A stretch of 64,000 bases of DNA from Luteimonas sp. J29 (GTDB taxonomy: Bacteria > Pseudomonadota > Gammaproteobacteria > Xanthomonadales > Xanthomonadaceae), in the NCBI RefSeq assembly GCF_000472505.1, contig NZ_AWZR01000002.1, positions 1 to 64,000 of the forward strand, given 5' to 3'. Below are positions 45,989 to 58,103 of this stretch, one piece after another. The position numbers and the translations under genes are program-made. Below the pieces are notes generated by a model. The model was not told the origin of the DNA. It saw only the letters and a program-made list of their open reading frames with translations, and did no database searches. How positions within the stretch are numbered: position 1 is the stretch's first letter; each line of letters begins with the position of its first letter.

Positions 45989-46549
45989 TCAGCCCTGATC
46001 CGACAGAGCCTCGAACAGCCAGGTGCGCGCGACCTGCCAGTGGCGCTTGATCGTCGCGGGGGACTGGCCCAGGGCCTCGGCGGTCTCCTCGATGGTGAGC
46101 CCGCCGAAGTAGCGCAGCTCGACGATCCGCGCCTTGTCCGGGTCCAGCCGCTCCAGCGCGTCGAGGGCGCCGTCGAGCGCGGCGACGTCGATGCCGCCGG
46201 CATCGCCCGCGGCCAGGTCGAGCCCGGTCAATGACACGCGCTCGCCGCCGTCGCGCTTGGAGGCCGCGCGTCGCCGCGCATGGTCGACGAGCACCTCGCG
46301 CATGACCCGCGCGGCCATGTGCATGAAATGAACCCGGTCCTGCCACTCGATGCGGTCCAGTCCGCTCAGGCGCAGGTAGGCCTCGTTGACCAGGGCGGTG
46401 GCCTGCAGCGTATGGCCCCGGCGCTCGCCGCCGAGCTGGCGCTGCGCGATCGCGCGCAGTTCCGGATAGACGGCGTCGACCAGGCGGTCGCGTGCCGACA
46501 GGTCGCCCTGTCGCCACGCCGCGAGCCATGCGGTGAATTCCCCGTTCAC
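45989..46549 (-). CDS. ECF-type RNA polymerase sigma factor
   Basis: 186 residues with sigma region 2 (LVDAVYPELRAIAQRQLG ... HTLQATALVNEAYLRL, helices to about 95) and region 4 (LERLDPDKARIVELRYFGGL, TIEETAEALGQSPATIKRHW). This matches the ECF subgroup usually paired with Ser/Thr kinases rather than anti-sigma factors. The start is GTG at 46549, with no Shine-Dalgarno; an extended -10 (TGCTAGACT) ends exactly 7 nt before the GTG, so the message may be leaderless. Divergent from the kinase gene, a layout matching kinase-controlled ECF pairs such as EcfK-PknS of Xanthomonas citri. Confidence 0.9.
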   Translation of the reverse strand: MNGEFTAWLAAWRQGDLSARDRLVDAVYPELRAIAQRQLGGERRGHTLQATALVNEAYLRLSGLDRIEWQDRVHFMHMAARVMREVLVDHARRRAASKRDGGERVSLTGLDLAAGDAGGIDVAALDGALDALERLDPDKARIVELRYFGGLTIEETAEALGQSPATIKRHWQVARTWLFEALSDQG

Positions 46550-46656
46550 TGCGGCGAGTCTAGCAGCGGCGGGCGGGCCTCCAACCGTGCCCAGGGGCCG
46601 GTGCTTTTGCTAGGGTCGACGCTCCGGCGGCACCCGCGCCGGCCCGGGGATATGCC
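46550..46656. promoter_or_regulatory. Divergent promoters of ECF sigma and kinase genes
   Basis: Minus strand: extended -10 TGC-TAGACT (TAGACT at 46562-46557), with TTGGAG 16 bp upstream as a weak -35. Plus strand: extended -10 TGC-TAGGGT (TAGGGT at 46611-46616) without a good -35. Both are sigma-70-like, so neither gene needs the ECF factor itself for basal expression. Confidence 0.5.
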
Positions 46657-49017
<2,361 letters not shown>

Positions 49018-49071
49018 CCGGGCCTCCGGCGCGCCGGACGCAAGGGTACGGTCCAGCCTGTCCCGGTCGGC

Positions 49072-49077
49072 TAGACT
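49072..49077 (+). promoter_or_regulatory. Candidate -10 of accA promoter
   Basis: TAGACT lies 27 bp upstream of the accA ATG; no clear -35. It suggests accA has its own promoter after being separated from dnaE. Confidence 0.4.
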
Positions 49078-49104
49078 GCGACCTTCGCCGACCGTCGTCC
49101 GAGC

Positions 49105-50064
49105 ATGAACCCGAACTACCTCGACTTCGAACAGCCGATCGCGGACCTCGAAGCCAAGATCCACGAGCTGCGCCAGGCCAGCAACGGCCCGGCGGTGAAC
49201 ATCGACGCCGAGATCCAGGCGCTGCAGGATAAGCTCCGCAAGCGCACCGCCCACATCTTCCGCGACCTCAGCCCCTGGCAGGTCTCGCAGCTGGCGCGCC
49301 ATCCGATGCGCCCGTACACCCTGGACTACGTGCGGGTGATGTGCGACGAGTTCGAGGAGCTCGCCGGCGACCGCGCCTACGCCGACGACCCGGCCATCGT
49401 CGGCGGGCTGGGCCGCATCGACGGCCGCCCGGTGGTGATCATCGGCCACCAGAAGGGCCGCGACACCAAGTCGAAGGTGCGCCGCAACTTCGGCATGCCG
49501 CGCCCGGAGGGCTATCGCAAGGCCCTGCGGCTGATGAAGCTGGCCGAGCGGTTCAGGCTCCCGCTGCTGACCTTCATCGACACCCCGGGCGCCTACCCCG
49601 GCATCGGTGCGGAGGAGCGCGGCCAGTCCGAGGCGATCGCGCGCAACCTGCTGGAGATGGCCGAGCTGCGCACCCCGATCCTGTGCACGGTGATCGGCGA
49701 GGGCGGCTCGGGCGGGGCGCTGGCGATTGGCGTCGGCGACCGCACGATCATGCTCGAGTACAGCACCTACTCGGTGATCTCGCCCGAGGGCTGCGCCTCG
49801 ATCCTGTGGAAGGACGCCGGCAAGGCGCGCGATGCCGCCGAGCAGCTGGGCCTGACCGCGCGCCGGCTGCACGAGCTGGGCCTGGTCGACCGGGTGATGC
49901 GCGAGCCGATCGGCGGCGCGCACCGCAACCCGCGCCAGACCGCGATCCGGCTCAAGACCCTGCTGATGAATGAACTCGACGCGCTCCGGAACGTGCCGCT
50001 GCCGGAGCTGCTCGAACGCCGCTACCGGCGCCTGCGCGGCTACGGCGCCTACGCCGCCGCCTGA
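49105..50064 (+). CDS. accA: Acetyl-CoA carboxylase carboxyltransferase alpha subunit
   Basis: With AccD transfers the carboxyl group from biotin to acetyl-CoA, making malonyl-CoA for fatty acids. 319 residues, exactly the usual size. [19 protein letters not shown] start; crotonase-fold oxyanion segments [20 protein letters not shown] and [25 protein letters not shown]. The next genes (methyltransferase, tilS) follow within 50 bp, so all may be one transcript. Confidence 0.98.
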   Translation: MNPNYLDFEQPIADLEAKIHELRQASNGPAVNIDAEIQALQDKLRKRTAHIFRDLSPWQVSQLARHPMRPYTLDYVRVMCDEFEELAGDRAYADDPAIVGGLGRIDGRPVVIIGHQKGRDTKSKVRRNFGMPRPEGYRKALRLMKLAERFRLPLLTFIDTPGAYPGIGAEERGQSEAIARNLLEMAELRTPILCTVIGEGGSGGALAIGVGDRTIMLEYSTYSVISPEGCASILWKDAGKARDAAEQLGLTARRLHELGLVDRVMREPIGGAHRNPRQTAIRLKTLLMNELDALRNVPLPELLERRYRRLRGYGAYAAA

Positions 50065-50111
50065 CGGGCGCGCGATCGCGGCCGCGCGACCGGCCTGGCA
50101 GGGGAAGGGGA

Positions 50112-50924
50112 ATGGTCGAGTCGATCGACAGCATCAACATGCGCACCATGGCGGACGCCGCCGTGGTCGCGCACTACGCGCGGCCCTGGGGCCTGAGCCC
50201 GGCCGAAGAAGCCACCTTCCGCCGCGTCGCCGCCGAAGCGAAGGACCAGCCGGTACTGGACATCGGCGTCGGCGGCGGCCGCACCGTGCAGGCCCTGCTC
50301 GGCATCAGCCGCGACTACCTCGGCATCGACTACAGCCCCGGCATGGTGGAGGCGTGCCGCCGCCGCTTCCCGGGCGTGCGCTTCGAGCACGCCGACGCAC
50401 GCGCGATGCCGCAGCTCGCCGACGGTTCGATCCAGCTCGCGGTGTTCAGCTGCAACGGCATCGGCATGGTCCCGCACGCCGACCGGCTGCGGATCCTGCG
50501 CGAGGTGCACCGCGTGCTGCGCCCCGGCGGGTCGTTCGTGTTCTCCACCCACAACCGCAACTCGCCCGAATACCGGCGCGGTTTCCGTTTCCCGCGGATG
50601 CAGTGGTCGCCCAACCCGCTGCGCCTGCTGGTGCGGGCGACGCGCTTCGGCCGCGATACGGTCCGCCGGCTGCGCAACCGCCGCCGCTTCCGCCCCATGG
50701 AAGTGCACGCGCAGGACTACGCGGTGATCAACGACGTATGCCACGACTACGGCACGATGCTCTACTACGTCACCCTCGAGCAGCAGCGCCGGCAGCTGGT
50801 GGACGCCGGCTTCGCCCCGGACGCGGAGGCCTGGGACCTCGACGGCCGCCCCGTGTCCGGCGACACCCGCCACGACTCGATCGCGCTGGTGGCGCGCAAG
50901 CCCCCGGCCTGCGACGCCGGCTGA
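50112..50924 (+). CDS. Class I SAM-dependent methyltransferase
   Basis: 270 residues. Rossmann-type SAM motif VLDIGVGGGRTVQALL (about 48-63), GIDYSPGMVEACRRRF (motif II), post-motif FEHADARAMPQLADGSIQ and VHRVLRPGGSFVFSTHN. The C-terminal part (RFPRMQWSPNPLRLLVRATRF, then VTLEQQRRQLVDAGF) may set the substrate, which cannot be told from sequence. Lies between accA and tilS, 48 bp and 21 bp from them. Confidence 0.87.
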   Translation: MVESIDSINMRTMADAAVVAHYARPWGLSPAEEATFRRVAAEAKDQPVLDIGVGGGRTVQALLGISRDYLGIDYSPGMVEACRRRFPGVRFEHADARAMPQLADGSIQLAVFSCNGIGMVPHADRLRILREVHRVLRPGGSFVFSTHNRNSPEYRRGFRFPRMQWSPNPLRLLVRATRFGRDTVRRLRNRRRFRPMEVHAQDYAVINDVCHDYGTMLYYVTLEQQRRQLVDAGFAPDAEAWDLDGRPVSGDTRHDSIALVARKPPACDAG

Positions 50925-50945
50925 CGCAGGCGCGGGGCCCGCCGC

Positions 50946-52271
50946 ATGCCGGCCGACGCTACTCCCGTCCTGCCGCGACCGCCGCGCGCCGCCCCGCTGC
51001 TGGTCGGCTACAGCGGCGGCCTCGACTCCACCGTGCTGCTGCACCTGCTGGCCGCGGACGCCGGGTTGCGCGCGCACGGCCTGCGCGCCATCCACGTCCA
51101 CCACGGACTCGATCCCCGCGCCGACGACTGGGCCGCGCACTGCGCCGCCGAATGCGCCGCGCTCGGCATCCCGCTCACGATGGTCCGCGCCACGGTCCCG
51201 CGCGACGGCGGCGAAGGGCTGGAAGCCGCGGCGCGGCGGGTGCGCCACGACGCCTTCGGCGCGGCGCTGGGAGAAGGCGAGGTCCTGGCGCTGGCCCACC
51301 ACCGCGACGACCAGGCCGAAACGTTCCTGCTGCGCGCGCTGCGCGGTTCCGGCAGCGACGGCCTCGGCGCGATGCGGCCCTGGCGCGAATACGGCCGCGG
51401 CTGGCTGTGGCGGCCGCTGCTCGACCTGCCGCGTGACGCGTTGCTCGCGCACGCCCGGCGCGTGGGCCTGCGCTGGATCGAGGATCCGTCGAACGCCTGC
51501 GAGGCGCACGACCGCAACTACCTGCGCCACCAGGTCCTGCCGCGCCTGGCGGCGCGCTGGCCGCGCGCGGCCGCCGCGCTGGCGCAGGCGGCGGCCCTGC
51601 AGCGCGAGGCGACGGAACTGCTGGACCAGGGCGACGCCGAGGCGCTGGCCCGGGTGCGCAGCCTCGATCCGGCCTGCCTCGACGCCGACGCGCTGCGCGC
51701 CCTCGGGCCGCCACGCCGGGCCCGCGTGCTGCGCCGCTGGATCGCGGAAGCGGGACTGCCGCCGCTGCCGGCCGAAGGCGTGGCCCGCATCCAACGCGAA
51801 CTGCTGGCCGAAGCGCCGGGCGAAGCCGCGCGCTTCGGCTGGCGCGACGCCGAGGTCCGGCGCTGGCGGGGCCTGCTCTGGGCCGGCCGCCGGCGACCGC
51901 TTCCGCCTGGCGGTACCCGCCTGGACTGGGACGGGCGCACGCCGCTGGCCTGGCCCGGCGGCGGCACGCTGCGGCTGGCGCCAGCGCCTGGCGACGATGG
52001 ATCGGCCGATCCCCCCGCACCACCCTTCGTCGTGCATCCGCGCGCGGGCGGCGAGCGCATCACCCTGCCGGGCCGCGCCCATTCGCACGCGCTCAAGCAC
52101 GTGCTGCAGGAGCTGGGCGTGCCGCCCTGGGTCCGCGAACGCCTGCCCCTGCTCTCGCACCCCGACGGCACCCTGCTGGCCGCGGGCGACCTGGTGCTGT
52201 CGGCGGCGCTGGACGGCTGGCTGCGCGCGACCGGGCGTCGCCTGCTCTGGACCGGGACGCACGGCGACTGA
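50946..52271 (+). CDS. tilS: tRNA(Ile)-lysidine synthetase
   Basis: Converts C34 of the CAU-anticodon tRNA-Ile to lysidine, giving AUA decoding; essential. 441 residues. PP-loop ATPase motif GYSGGLDSTVLLHLL, HHGLDPRADDW, LALAHHRDDQAETFLLRALRGSGSDGL and the RWIEDPSN-YLRH segment; substrate-binding and C-terminal TilS domains follow (about 215-441). A neighbour of accA in many gammaproteobacteria. Confidence 0.96.
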   Translation: MPADATPVLPRPPRAAPLLVGYSGGLDSTVLLHLLAADAGLRAHGLRAIHVHHGLDPRADDWAAHCAAECAALGIPLTMVRATVPRDGGEGLEAAARRVRHDAFGAALGEGEVLALAHHRDDQAETFLLRALRGSGSDGLGAMRPWREYGRGWLWRPLLDLPRDALLAHARRVGLRWIEDPSNACEAHDRNYLRHQVLPRLAARWPRAAAALAQAAALQREATELLDQGDAEALARVRSLDPACLDADALRALGPPRRARVLRRWIAEAGLPPLPAEGVARIQRELLAEAPGEAARFGWRDAEVRRWRGLLWAGRRRPLPPGGTRLDWDGRTPLAWPGGGTLRLAPAPGDDGSADPPAPPFVVHPRAGGERITLPGRAHSHALKHVLQELGVPPWVRERLPLLSHPDGTLLAAGDLVLSAALDGWLRATGRRLLWTGTHGD

Positions 52272-52292
52272 CCCCGCGCGCACGCGCTGGCT

Positions 52293-52298
52293 TACACT
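52293..52298 (+). promoter_or_regulatory. Candidate -10 of xseB-ispA promoter
   Basis: TACACT ends 6 nt before the xseB ATG, so a transcript starting about 7 nt downstream would begin at the ATG itself. The GGAG between them is too close to the ATG to work as a ribosome-binding site. This points to leaderless xseB translation, or to read-through from tilS. Confidence 0.4.
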
Positions 52299-52304
52299 GG
52301 AGCC

Positions 52305-52568
52305 ATGGCCCGCAACCCCGACAACGACACCTCGCCGGTCGCCGATTTCGAAGCCTCGCTCGACCAGCTCGAGCAGCTGGTGGCGAAGATGGAACAGGGC
52401 GACATGAGCCTGGAGGAATCCCTGGCCGCCTACGAGCGCGGCGTGGGCCTCTACCGGCGCTGCCAGGAGGCGCTCGAACAGGCCGAACTGCGCGTGCGCC
52501 TGCTGACCGACCCCGAGGCCCCGGAGCGGGCGGAGCCGTTCCCGGGTCTGGACGATGGCGAGTCCTGA
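52305..52568 (+). CDS. xseB: Exodeoxyribonuclease VII small subunit
   Basis: Small subunit that binds XseA to form the processive single-strand exonuclease. 87 residues; [33 protein letters not shown] is the family core. Its 3' end overlaps ispA by 14 bp, the typical xseB-ispA coupling. No dxs follows, unlike E. coli. Confidence 0.96.
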   Translation: MARNPDNDTSPVADFEASLDQLEQLVAKMEQGDMSLEESLAAYERGVGLYRRCQEALEQAELRVRLLTDPEAPERAEPFPGLDDGES

Positions 52569-53457
52569 GCCCCGCGGCAACGGCGCCCATCCCGCACTGG
52601 CCCGCTGGCGCGCGCGCGTGGACGCGGCGCTGGGATCGGCGCTGGACGGGCTGGAAGGCACCGAGCCGCGCCTGCTGTCGGCCATGCGCCACGCCGTTCT
52701 GCTCGGCGGCAAGCGCATGCGCCCCCTGCTGACCTACGCCACCGGCGTGGCCTGCGGCGCGGCCGAGGAGGCGCTCGACGCGCCGGCCGCCGCGGTCGAG
52801 CTGGTCCATGCGTACTCGCTGGTCCACGACGACCTGCCGGCGATGGACGACGACGCGCTGCGCCGCGGCCAGCCGACCGTGCACGTGGCCTTCGACGAGG
52901 CCACCGCGATCCTCGCCGGCGACGCGCTGCAGGCGCTGGCCTTCGCCACCCTGGCGCAGGCCCGGGCCGGCGACGCCGCGCGGGTGGCGATGCTGGCCGA
53001 GCTGGCCACCGCCAGCGGCGCATCCGGCATGTGCGGCGGCCAGGCGCTGGACCTGGCGGCGACCGGCACCCGCATCCCGCTGGCCGCGCTGGAACGGCTG
53101 CACGCGATGAAGACCGGCGTGCTGCTGCGCGCGGCGGTACGGCTGGGCGCGATCGCGGCCGGCGCTGGGGAATCGGCGCGGCGCGCGCTGGACGCCTACG
53201 CCGGGGCGCTCGGCCTCGCCTTCCAGATCCGCGACGACCTGCTCGACATCGAGGGCGACAGCGCCACGCTCGGCAAGACCGCCGGCAAGGACCTGGCCCA
53301 GGACAAGGCCACCTTCCCGGCCCTGATCGGCGCCGACGCCTCGCACGCGCGGCTGCGCGAGCTGGCGGCCGGCATGGACGAGGCGCTGCGGACGGTGCCC
53401 GGCGACACTTCCGCGCTGGCGGCGCTGGCGCGGCTGGCGATCGAGCGCGACCGCTGA
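52555..53457 (+). CDS. ispA: Farnesyl diphosphate synthase
   Basis: Condenses IPP with DMAPP and GPP to farnesyl diphosphate, substrate for UppS and quinone synthesis. 300 residues. First Asp-rich motif [11 protein letters not shown], second [23 protein letters not shown] and the MCGGQALDL segment are present. Start ATG lies inside the end of xseB. Confidence 0.97.
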   Translation: MASPEPRGNGAHPALARWRARVDAALGSALDGLEGTEPRLLSAMRHAVLLGGKRMRPLLTYATGVACGAAEEALDAPAAAVELVHAYSLVHDDLPAMDDDALRRGQPTVHVAFDEATAILAGDALQALAFATLAQARAGDAARVAMLAELATASGASGMCGGQALDLAATGTRIPLAALERLHAMKTGVLLRAAVRLGAIAAGAGESARRALDAYAGALGLAFQIRDDLLDIEGDSATLGKTAGKDLAQDKATFPALIGADASHARLRELAAGMDEALRTVPGDTSALAALARLAIERDR

Positions 53458-53473
53458 GTGGCCGCGCCCGGCC

Positions 53474-53911
53474 TCACAGCAGGCGCAGGGTCATCGGATA
53501 GCGGTACGGTTCGCCGTCGAGCGCGCGCACCGTGGCCACGATGCTGCACACCAGCCACGCCACCGCGATCGCCACCGCGGCCACGCCCAGCAGCAGGCCC
53601 GCGGGCAGGGTCAGGACCAGGCCGATGCCGAGGGTGAACACGGTCGCCCCGAGCAGCAGGATCGCGACCACGCACAGCGCGCAGGCGTACAGGAACATGG
53701 TGAGGTTGAAGTTGAACGCCTCGCGCGCGTGCTCCGCGGCGAAGGGACTGTCGTTGCGCTTGAGCAGGTAGACCACGCCCGCGGCGAGCATGCCCGCGAA
53801 GCCGGCGGTCCAGCTGGTCAGCAGCGCAAGCGCCACCGCCGCGACGTGGGCACCCGCGGCCCATTGGCGCTCGCCCAGGGTGGTGTCTTCGTGGTGCGGC
53901 ATCGCATGCAT
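53474..53911 (-). CDS. DUF4870-like small membrane protein
   Basis: 145 residues, function unknown. N-terminal TLGERQWAAGAHVAAVAL and FAAEHAREAFNFNLTMFL are the family hallmarks, with about four hydrophobic helices and the ending EPYRYPMTLRLL. GGAGG 6-7 nt upstream supports the ATG at 53911. A relative with the same layout is encoded by the next gene upstream on the strand. Confidence 0.85.
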   Translation of the reverse strand: MHAMPHHEDTTLGERQWAAGAHVAAVALALLTSWTAGFAGMLAAGVVYLLKRNDSPFAAEHAREAFNFNLTMFLYACALCVVAILLLGATVFTLGIGLVLTLPAGLLLGVAAVAIAVAWLVCSIVATVRALDGEPYRYPMTLRLL

Positions 53912-54073
53912 CCGGCTCCTCCCGGGCGGGAAACCGTCCGCCCTGTCCCGATCATGCGCCCGCCGCGCCGGATCTCAACCCAACTGATGGCCTGGTGCGC
54001 CGGCGACGCCGCGCTCGCCGCCCGGGATGGAACCCGGACGCGGGTGCGCCGCGTCCGGATCCAGGCCCGGGTG

Positions 54074-54502
54074 CTACTTGATCAGGCGGATGGCGAACGG
54101 ATAGCGGTACGCCTTGCCCTCGTTCGACTTGATCGCCGCGATGATGATGAACACCAGCGCGGCCAGGCCGATCAGCGCCATCAGCGGCATGGCGACGAGG
54201 AAGCCGATGCCCAGGGTCAGGATCCCGACCAGGAACAGCACCAGCATGATCGCGGCCACGGTGATGTTGAAGTTCAGCGCTTCCTTGGCCTGGTCGTCCA
54301 CGAACGGCATCGTTTCGCGCTTCATCAGCCAGATGACCAGGGGGCCGAGGAAACAGCCGATGCTGAACGCCCAGCCGGCGGTCACGAGCCCACCGGCCAG
54401 GGCCGACAGGTGCGCGAACATCGCCCACTGGCGCTCCTCGGCGGCGATCCCGCCAGCTGCACCCTCGGCCGGTGGCGGCTGGACATTGTGTTCTTCAGTC
54501 AT
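54074..54502 (-). CDS. DUF4870-like small membrane protein
   Basis: 142 residues, function unknown. Shows EERQWAMFAHLSALAGGLV, FVDDQAKEALNFNITVAAIM and the end KAYRYPFAIRLIK, with four hydrophobic helices. A Pro/Gly-rich N-terminal stretch precedes the first helix. Start ATG at 54502 has GAGGGGA upstream. Tandem with the related gene downstream, separated by about 160 bp. Confidence 0.87.
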   Translation of the reverse strand: MTEEHNVQPPPAEGAAGGIAAEERQWAMFAHLSALAGGLVTAGWAFSIGCFLGPLVIWLMKRETMPFVDDQAKEALNFNITVAAIMLVLFLVGILTLGIGFLVAMPLMALIGLAALVFIIIAAIKSNEGKAYRYPFAIRLIK

Positions 54503-54583
54503 TTGATTCCCCTCGCGCCCCCTGGAACGGTGCAGACGGTGGGCGCAGCCGTGTGCGGGCCAGAGCATAACCGGGTTGGGCGG

Positions 54584-55957
54584 TCAATCCGACCCCGCCA
54601 CGGTCAGCGCGCCCACCAGGATCGAGCCGGTGCGGATGTGCGAGCGCGGGTCGACGTCGCTGCCCACGGCCTCGATCGCCCGGAACATGTCGCGCAGGTT
54701 GCCGGCGATCGTGATCCCGTCCACCGGGCAGGACACCTGCCCGCCCTCGACCAGGAACCCCGCCGCCCCGCGCGAATAGTCGCCGGTGACCGGGTTCACC
54801 CCCTGTCCCATCAGCTCGGTGACCACGATGCCGTCGCCCATGCCGCGCACCAGGTCATCGAACCCGCCGGCATTGGCCGCCACCAGCAGGTTGTGCACCC
54901 CGCCGGCATTGCCCGTGGTCTGCAGTCCCAGGCGCCGCGCGGAGTAGCTGCCGAGCACGTAGCGCTGCAGCACGCCACCCTCGACCAGGGCCGAGGCGCG
55001 GGTCGCCACCCCCTCGTCGTCCCAGGCGGCCGAGCGCAGGCCGCGGCGCAGGAACGGGTCCTCGTGGATCGAGAACCAGTCCGGGAACAGGCGGGTGCCG
55101 ACGCTGTCGGGCAGGAAGCTGGCGCGTCGGTAGAGCGCACCGCCCGACACCGCCCCCAGCAGGTGGCCGACCAGCGACCGCGCCACCTCGGCCGAGAACA
55201 GCACCCGGTAGCTGCCGGTCGCCACCCGGCGCGGCTGCAGCCGGGCCAGGGTCCGCCCGGCGGCGCGGCGGCCGATCGCGGCCGGCGCCTCGAGGTCGTC
55301 GGCGGCGAGCGCGTAGCTGTACCAGCCGTCGCGCTGCATCGCCTCGCCCTTCCCCGCGATCAGCGCGCAGCCGATGCTGTGGTGGGTGCCGCGTTCGGCG
55401 CCGACGAAGCCGTGCGAGTTGGCGTACACGCCCAGCGAGGCGCTGCTGCTGACCGACGCGCCGTCGGAATTGCTGATGCGCGGGTCGGCCTCGCGCCCCG
55501 CGGCCTCGCAGGCCAGGGCGATGTCGACCGCGCGCGCGGCGTCCAGGTCCCAGGGGTGCCAGTCGTCGAAGTCCGGCCAGCCGTCGGGACCGGGCCGCGC
55601 CATCAGTTCCGGATCGGCCAGCCCCGCGGCGGGATCGGGCTCGGTGTGGCGCGCGATCGCGCAGGCCTGGGCCACCGTGGCCTCGAGGCTGTCCGCGCGC
55701 AGGTCGGCGGTGCTGGCGCTGCCCTTGCGCTGGCCGAAGTACACCGTCACCGCGATACCGCGGTCGCGGGTGGACTCGACCGTTTCCACCTCGCCCATGC
55801 GCACGTTCACGCTCAGGCCGCGCTCCTGCGTGCAGGAGACCTCGGCCTGGTCGGCGCCCCGGGCGCGGCAGGCCTCGAGCAGGCGCAGCGCCAGCCCCTG
55901 CAGCTCGTCGAGCCGGGCCTGGCTGTCGTCGGTGGCGGGAACGGCGACGCTGTTCAA
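54584..55957 (-). CDS. pmbA: Metalloprotease-related protein PmbA (TldE)
   Basis: Partner of TldD; the heterodimer degrades unfolded peptides and matures some microcins. 457 residues, PmbA/TldD fold without the zinc-binding HExxxH, as expected for the E subunit. Motifs: [33 protein letters not shown] near the end. The start is TTG at 55957 with AGGA about 7 nt upstream. The divergent darP gene starts 17 bp away, so each promoter must lie in the other gene. Confidence 0.95.
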   Translation of the reverse strand: MNSVAVPATDDSQARLDELQGLALRLLEACRARGADQAEVSCTQERGLSVNVRMGEVETVESTRDRGIAVTVYFGQRKGSASTADLRADSLEATVAQACAIARHTEPDPAAGLADPELMARPGPDGWPDFDDWHPWDLDAARAVDIALACEAAGREADPRISNSDGASVSSSASLGVYANSHGFVGAERGTHHSIGCALIAGKGEAMQRDGWYSYALAADDLEAPAAIGRRAAGRTLARLQPRRVATGSYRVLFSAEVARSLVGHLLGAVSGGALYRRASFLPDSVGTRLFPDWFSIHEDPFLRRGLRSAAWDDEGVATRASALVEGGVLQRYVLGSYSARRLGLQTTGNAGGVHNLLVAANAGGFDDLVRGMGDGIVVTELMGQGVNPVTGDYSRGAAGFLVEGGQVSCPVDGITIAGNLRDMFRAIEAVGSDVDPRSHIRTGSILVGALTVAGSD

Positions 55958-55974
55958 TGGCTTATCCTGTGGCG

Positions 55975-56550
55975 ATGAGAGGACGGGACGAAGACACCGG
56001 CGAATTCCTGGCGCCGAGCCGCAGCCAGCGGCGGCGCGAGGCGCTGGACGTGCTGGCGCTGGCGACCACGCTGGCGGGGCTGGAACCGGGGCGCCTGGCG
56101 AAGCTGCCGGTGCCCGGACACCTGCTGCCGCACGTGGCCGAGGCGCGGCGCATCACCTCGCACATCGCCCGCAAGCGCCAGCTCGCGTTCCTGGCCAAGC
56201 AGATGCGGCGCGAGGACGACGAGGTGCTGGACGCGATCCGCGACGCGCTCGACGCCGGTGGCGAGGCGGCGAAGCAGGAAACCGCGCTGCTGCACCGCGC
56301 CGAGCACTGGCGCGAACGCCTGCTCGACGACGGCGACGCGGCGCTGGGCGAACTGCTCGACGAATACCCGCACGCCGACCGCCAGAAGCTGCGCCAGCTG
56401 GTGCGCAACGCGCTCGAGGAGCGCCGTCGCAACCGTCCGCCGCGCGCGTTCCGCGAGCTGTTCCGCGCCCTGCGCGACCTGCTGTCCGGCACCGCCGGCG
56501 CCGACGCCGGCGACGACGGCACGGACGGACCGGATCCACTCGACGACTGA
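55975..56550 (+). CDS. darP: DarP (YjgA), 50S-associated ribosome factor
   Basis: DUF615 family protein known to bind late 50S precursors. 191 residues; [24 protein letters not shown] start with [24 protein letters not shown] and [14 protein letters not shown] [21 protein letters not shown] cores. An ATG six codons upstream (55957) is possible but the family begins at the chosen Met. Highly basic/acidic helical protein with an acidic tail. Flanked by pmbA (divergent) and tldD (convergent). Confidence 0.92.
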   Translation: MRGRDEDTGEFLAPSRSQRRREALDVLALATTLAGLEPGRLAKLPVPGHLLPHVAEARRITSHIARKRQLAFLAKQMRREDDEVLDAIRDALDAGGEAAKQETALLHRAEHWRERLLDDGDAALGELLDEYPHADRQKLRQLVRNALEERRRNRPPRAFRELFRALRDLLSGTAGADAGDDGTDGPDPLDD

Positions 56551-56600
56551 CGCCGCCGGCGCCACGCACGACGCAGGATCCCGCTCCGGCCGCATCGTAC

Positions 56601-58052
56601 TCAGGCCCGGGTCCCGCCCACGGTGATCTGCGACACCAGCAGCGACGGCTGGCCCACGCCCACCGGCACGCTCTGGCCGTCCTTGCCGCAGGTGCCCACG
56701 CCCTCGTCCAGCGCCAGGTCGTTGCCGACCATCGACACCCGCTGCATGGTTTCCGGCCCGTTGCCGATCAGGGTCGCGCCCTTGACCGGCGCGGTGACGC
56801 GGCCGTCCTCGATCAGGTAGGCCTCGGTCGCCGAGAACACGTACTTGCCGCTGGTGATGTCGACCTGGCCGCCGCCGAAGTTCACCGCGTACAGGCCCCT
56901 CTTCACCGAGCGGATCATCTCCTCGCGCTCGTGCGGCCCCGGCAGCATGTAGGTGTTGGTCATCCGCGGCATCACCAGGTGCGCGAACGACTCGCGACGG
57001 CCGTTGCCGGTCGGCGCCACGCCCATCAGGCGCGCGTTGAGCGTGTCCTGCATGTAGCCGGCGAGCACGCCGTCCTCGATCAGCGTGGTGCACTGCGTGG
57101 GCGTGCCCTCGTCGTCGACGCTGAGCGAGCCGCGGCGGCCGTCCAGGGTGCCGTCGTCGACGATGGTGACGCCGGGCGCGGCCACGCGCTGGCCCATGCG
57201 TCCGGAATAGGTGCTGGTGCCCTTGCGGTTGAAGTCGCCCTCGAGCCCGTGGCCGACCGCTTCGTGGAGCAGCACGCCCGGCCAGCCGGCGCCGAGCACC
57301 ACCGGCATGTTGCCGGCCGGCGCGTCCACCGCCTCGAGGTTCACCAGCGCCTGGCGCAGCGCCTCGCGGGCGAAGGACTCCGGGCGGCCGCCGGCGAGCA
57401 GCTCGTCGTAGGAATAGCGCCCGCCGTAACCGGCGTAGCCGCTCTCGCGGCGTCCGTCCTGCTCCACGATCACCTGCACGTTGAGCCGCACCAGCGGACG
57501 CACGTCGGCGGCGAGCACGCCGTCGCTGCGCGCCACCAGCACCGTGTCCACGCCACCGGTGAGGCTCACCATGACCTGGCGCACCCGCGGATCGGCCGCG
57601 CGCACCGCGCGGTCCACGCGCCGCAGCGCCTCGACCTTGGCGGCGCTGTCGAGCGCGTCCACCGGATCGACCGCCGGATACAGCGGACGCGCGCCGCCCA
57701 CCGCCAGCGCGCGCGGGGTGCGGGTGCCGCCGTCGCGCGCGATCGCCCTTGCCGAGCGCGCCGCTTCGAGCAGCGCTTCGCCGTTGATGTCGTCGGAGTA
57801 CGCGAAGCCGGTCTTCTCGCCGCTGATCGCGCGCACGCCCACGCCCTGCTCGATCGAGTGCGCCCCGTCCTTGACGATCCCGTCCTCGACGCTCCAGCTC
57901 TCGCGCCGCGAATGCTGGAAGTAGATGTCGCCGAAGTCGATGCCGGGCCCGAGCAGGGTGCCGAACATGCGGTCGAGGCCGGACGGGTCGAGCCCGGCCG
58001 GCAGCAGCAGGCGCGACCGGGCGAGGGAGAGCGGATTGGCGGGCGTGTCCAT
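56601..58052 (-). CDS. tldD: Metalloprotease TldD
   Basis: Catalytic subunit of the TldD/TldE protease. 483 residues. Zinc motif in [21 protein letters not shown] (HExxxH, about 262-267), and a third ligand Cys probably in the C-terminal [27 protein letters not shown]-like [22 protein letters not shown] near the N-terminus. Separated from pmbA by darP rather than adjacent. I see no microcin precursor nearby, so a general quality-control role is likely. Confidence 0.96.
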   Translation of the reverse strand: MDTPANPLSLARSRLLLPAGLDPSGLDRMFGTLLGPGIDFGDIYFQHSRRESWSVEDGIVKDGAHSIEQGVGVRAISGEKTGFAYSDDINGEALLEAARSARAIARDGGTRTPRALAVGGARPLYPAVDPVDALDSAAKVEALRRVDRAVRAADPRVRQVMVSLTGGVDTVLVARSDGVLAADVRPLVRLNVQVIVEQDGRRESGYAGYGGRYSYDELLAGGRPESFAREALRQALVNLEAVDAPAGNMPVVLGAGWPGVLLHEAVGHGLEGDFNRKGTSTYSGRMGQRVAAPGVTIVDDGTLDGRRGSLSVDDEGTPTQCTTLIEDGVLAGYMQDTLNARLMGVAPTGNGRRESFAHLVMPRMTNTYMLPGPHEREEMIRSVKRGLYAVNFGGGQVDITSGKYVFSATEAYLIEDGRVTAPVKGATLIGNGPETMQRVSMVGNDLALDEGVGTCGKDGQSVPVGVGQPSLLVSQITVGGTRA

Positions 58053-58103
58053 GCGGCAAGTCTGGGGCCTGCGCGGTGAAGCGCAAGCCCGGAGGCCCGG
58101 CCC

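Noticed and set aside
56601..58052. TldD/TldE pair as part of a microcin or modified-peptide cluster
   Set aside because: No precursor peptide, maturase or exporter is seen nearby; the genes are the common chromosomal copies.
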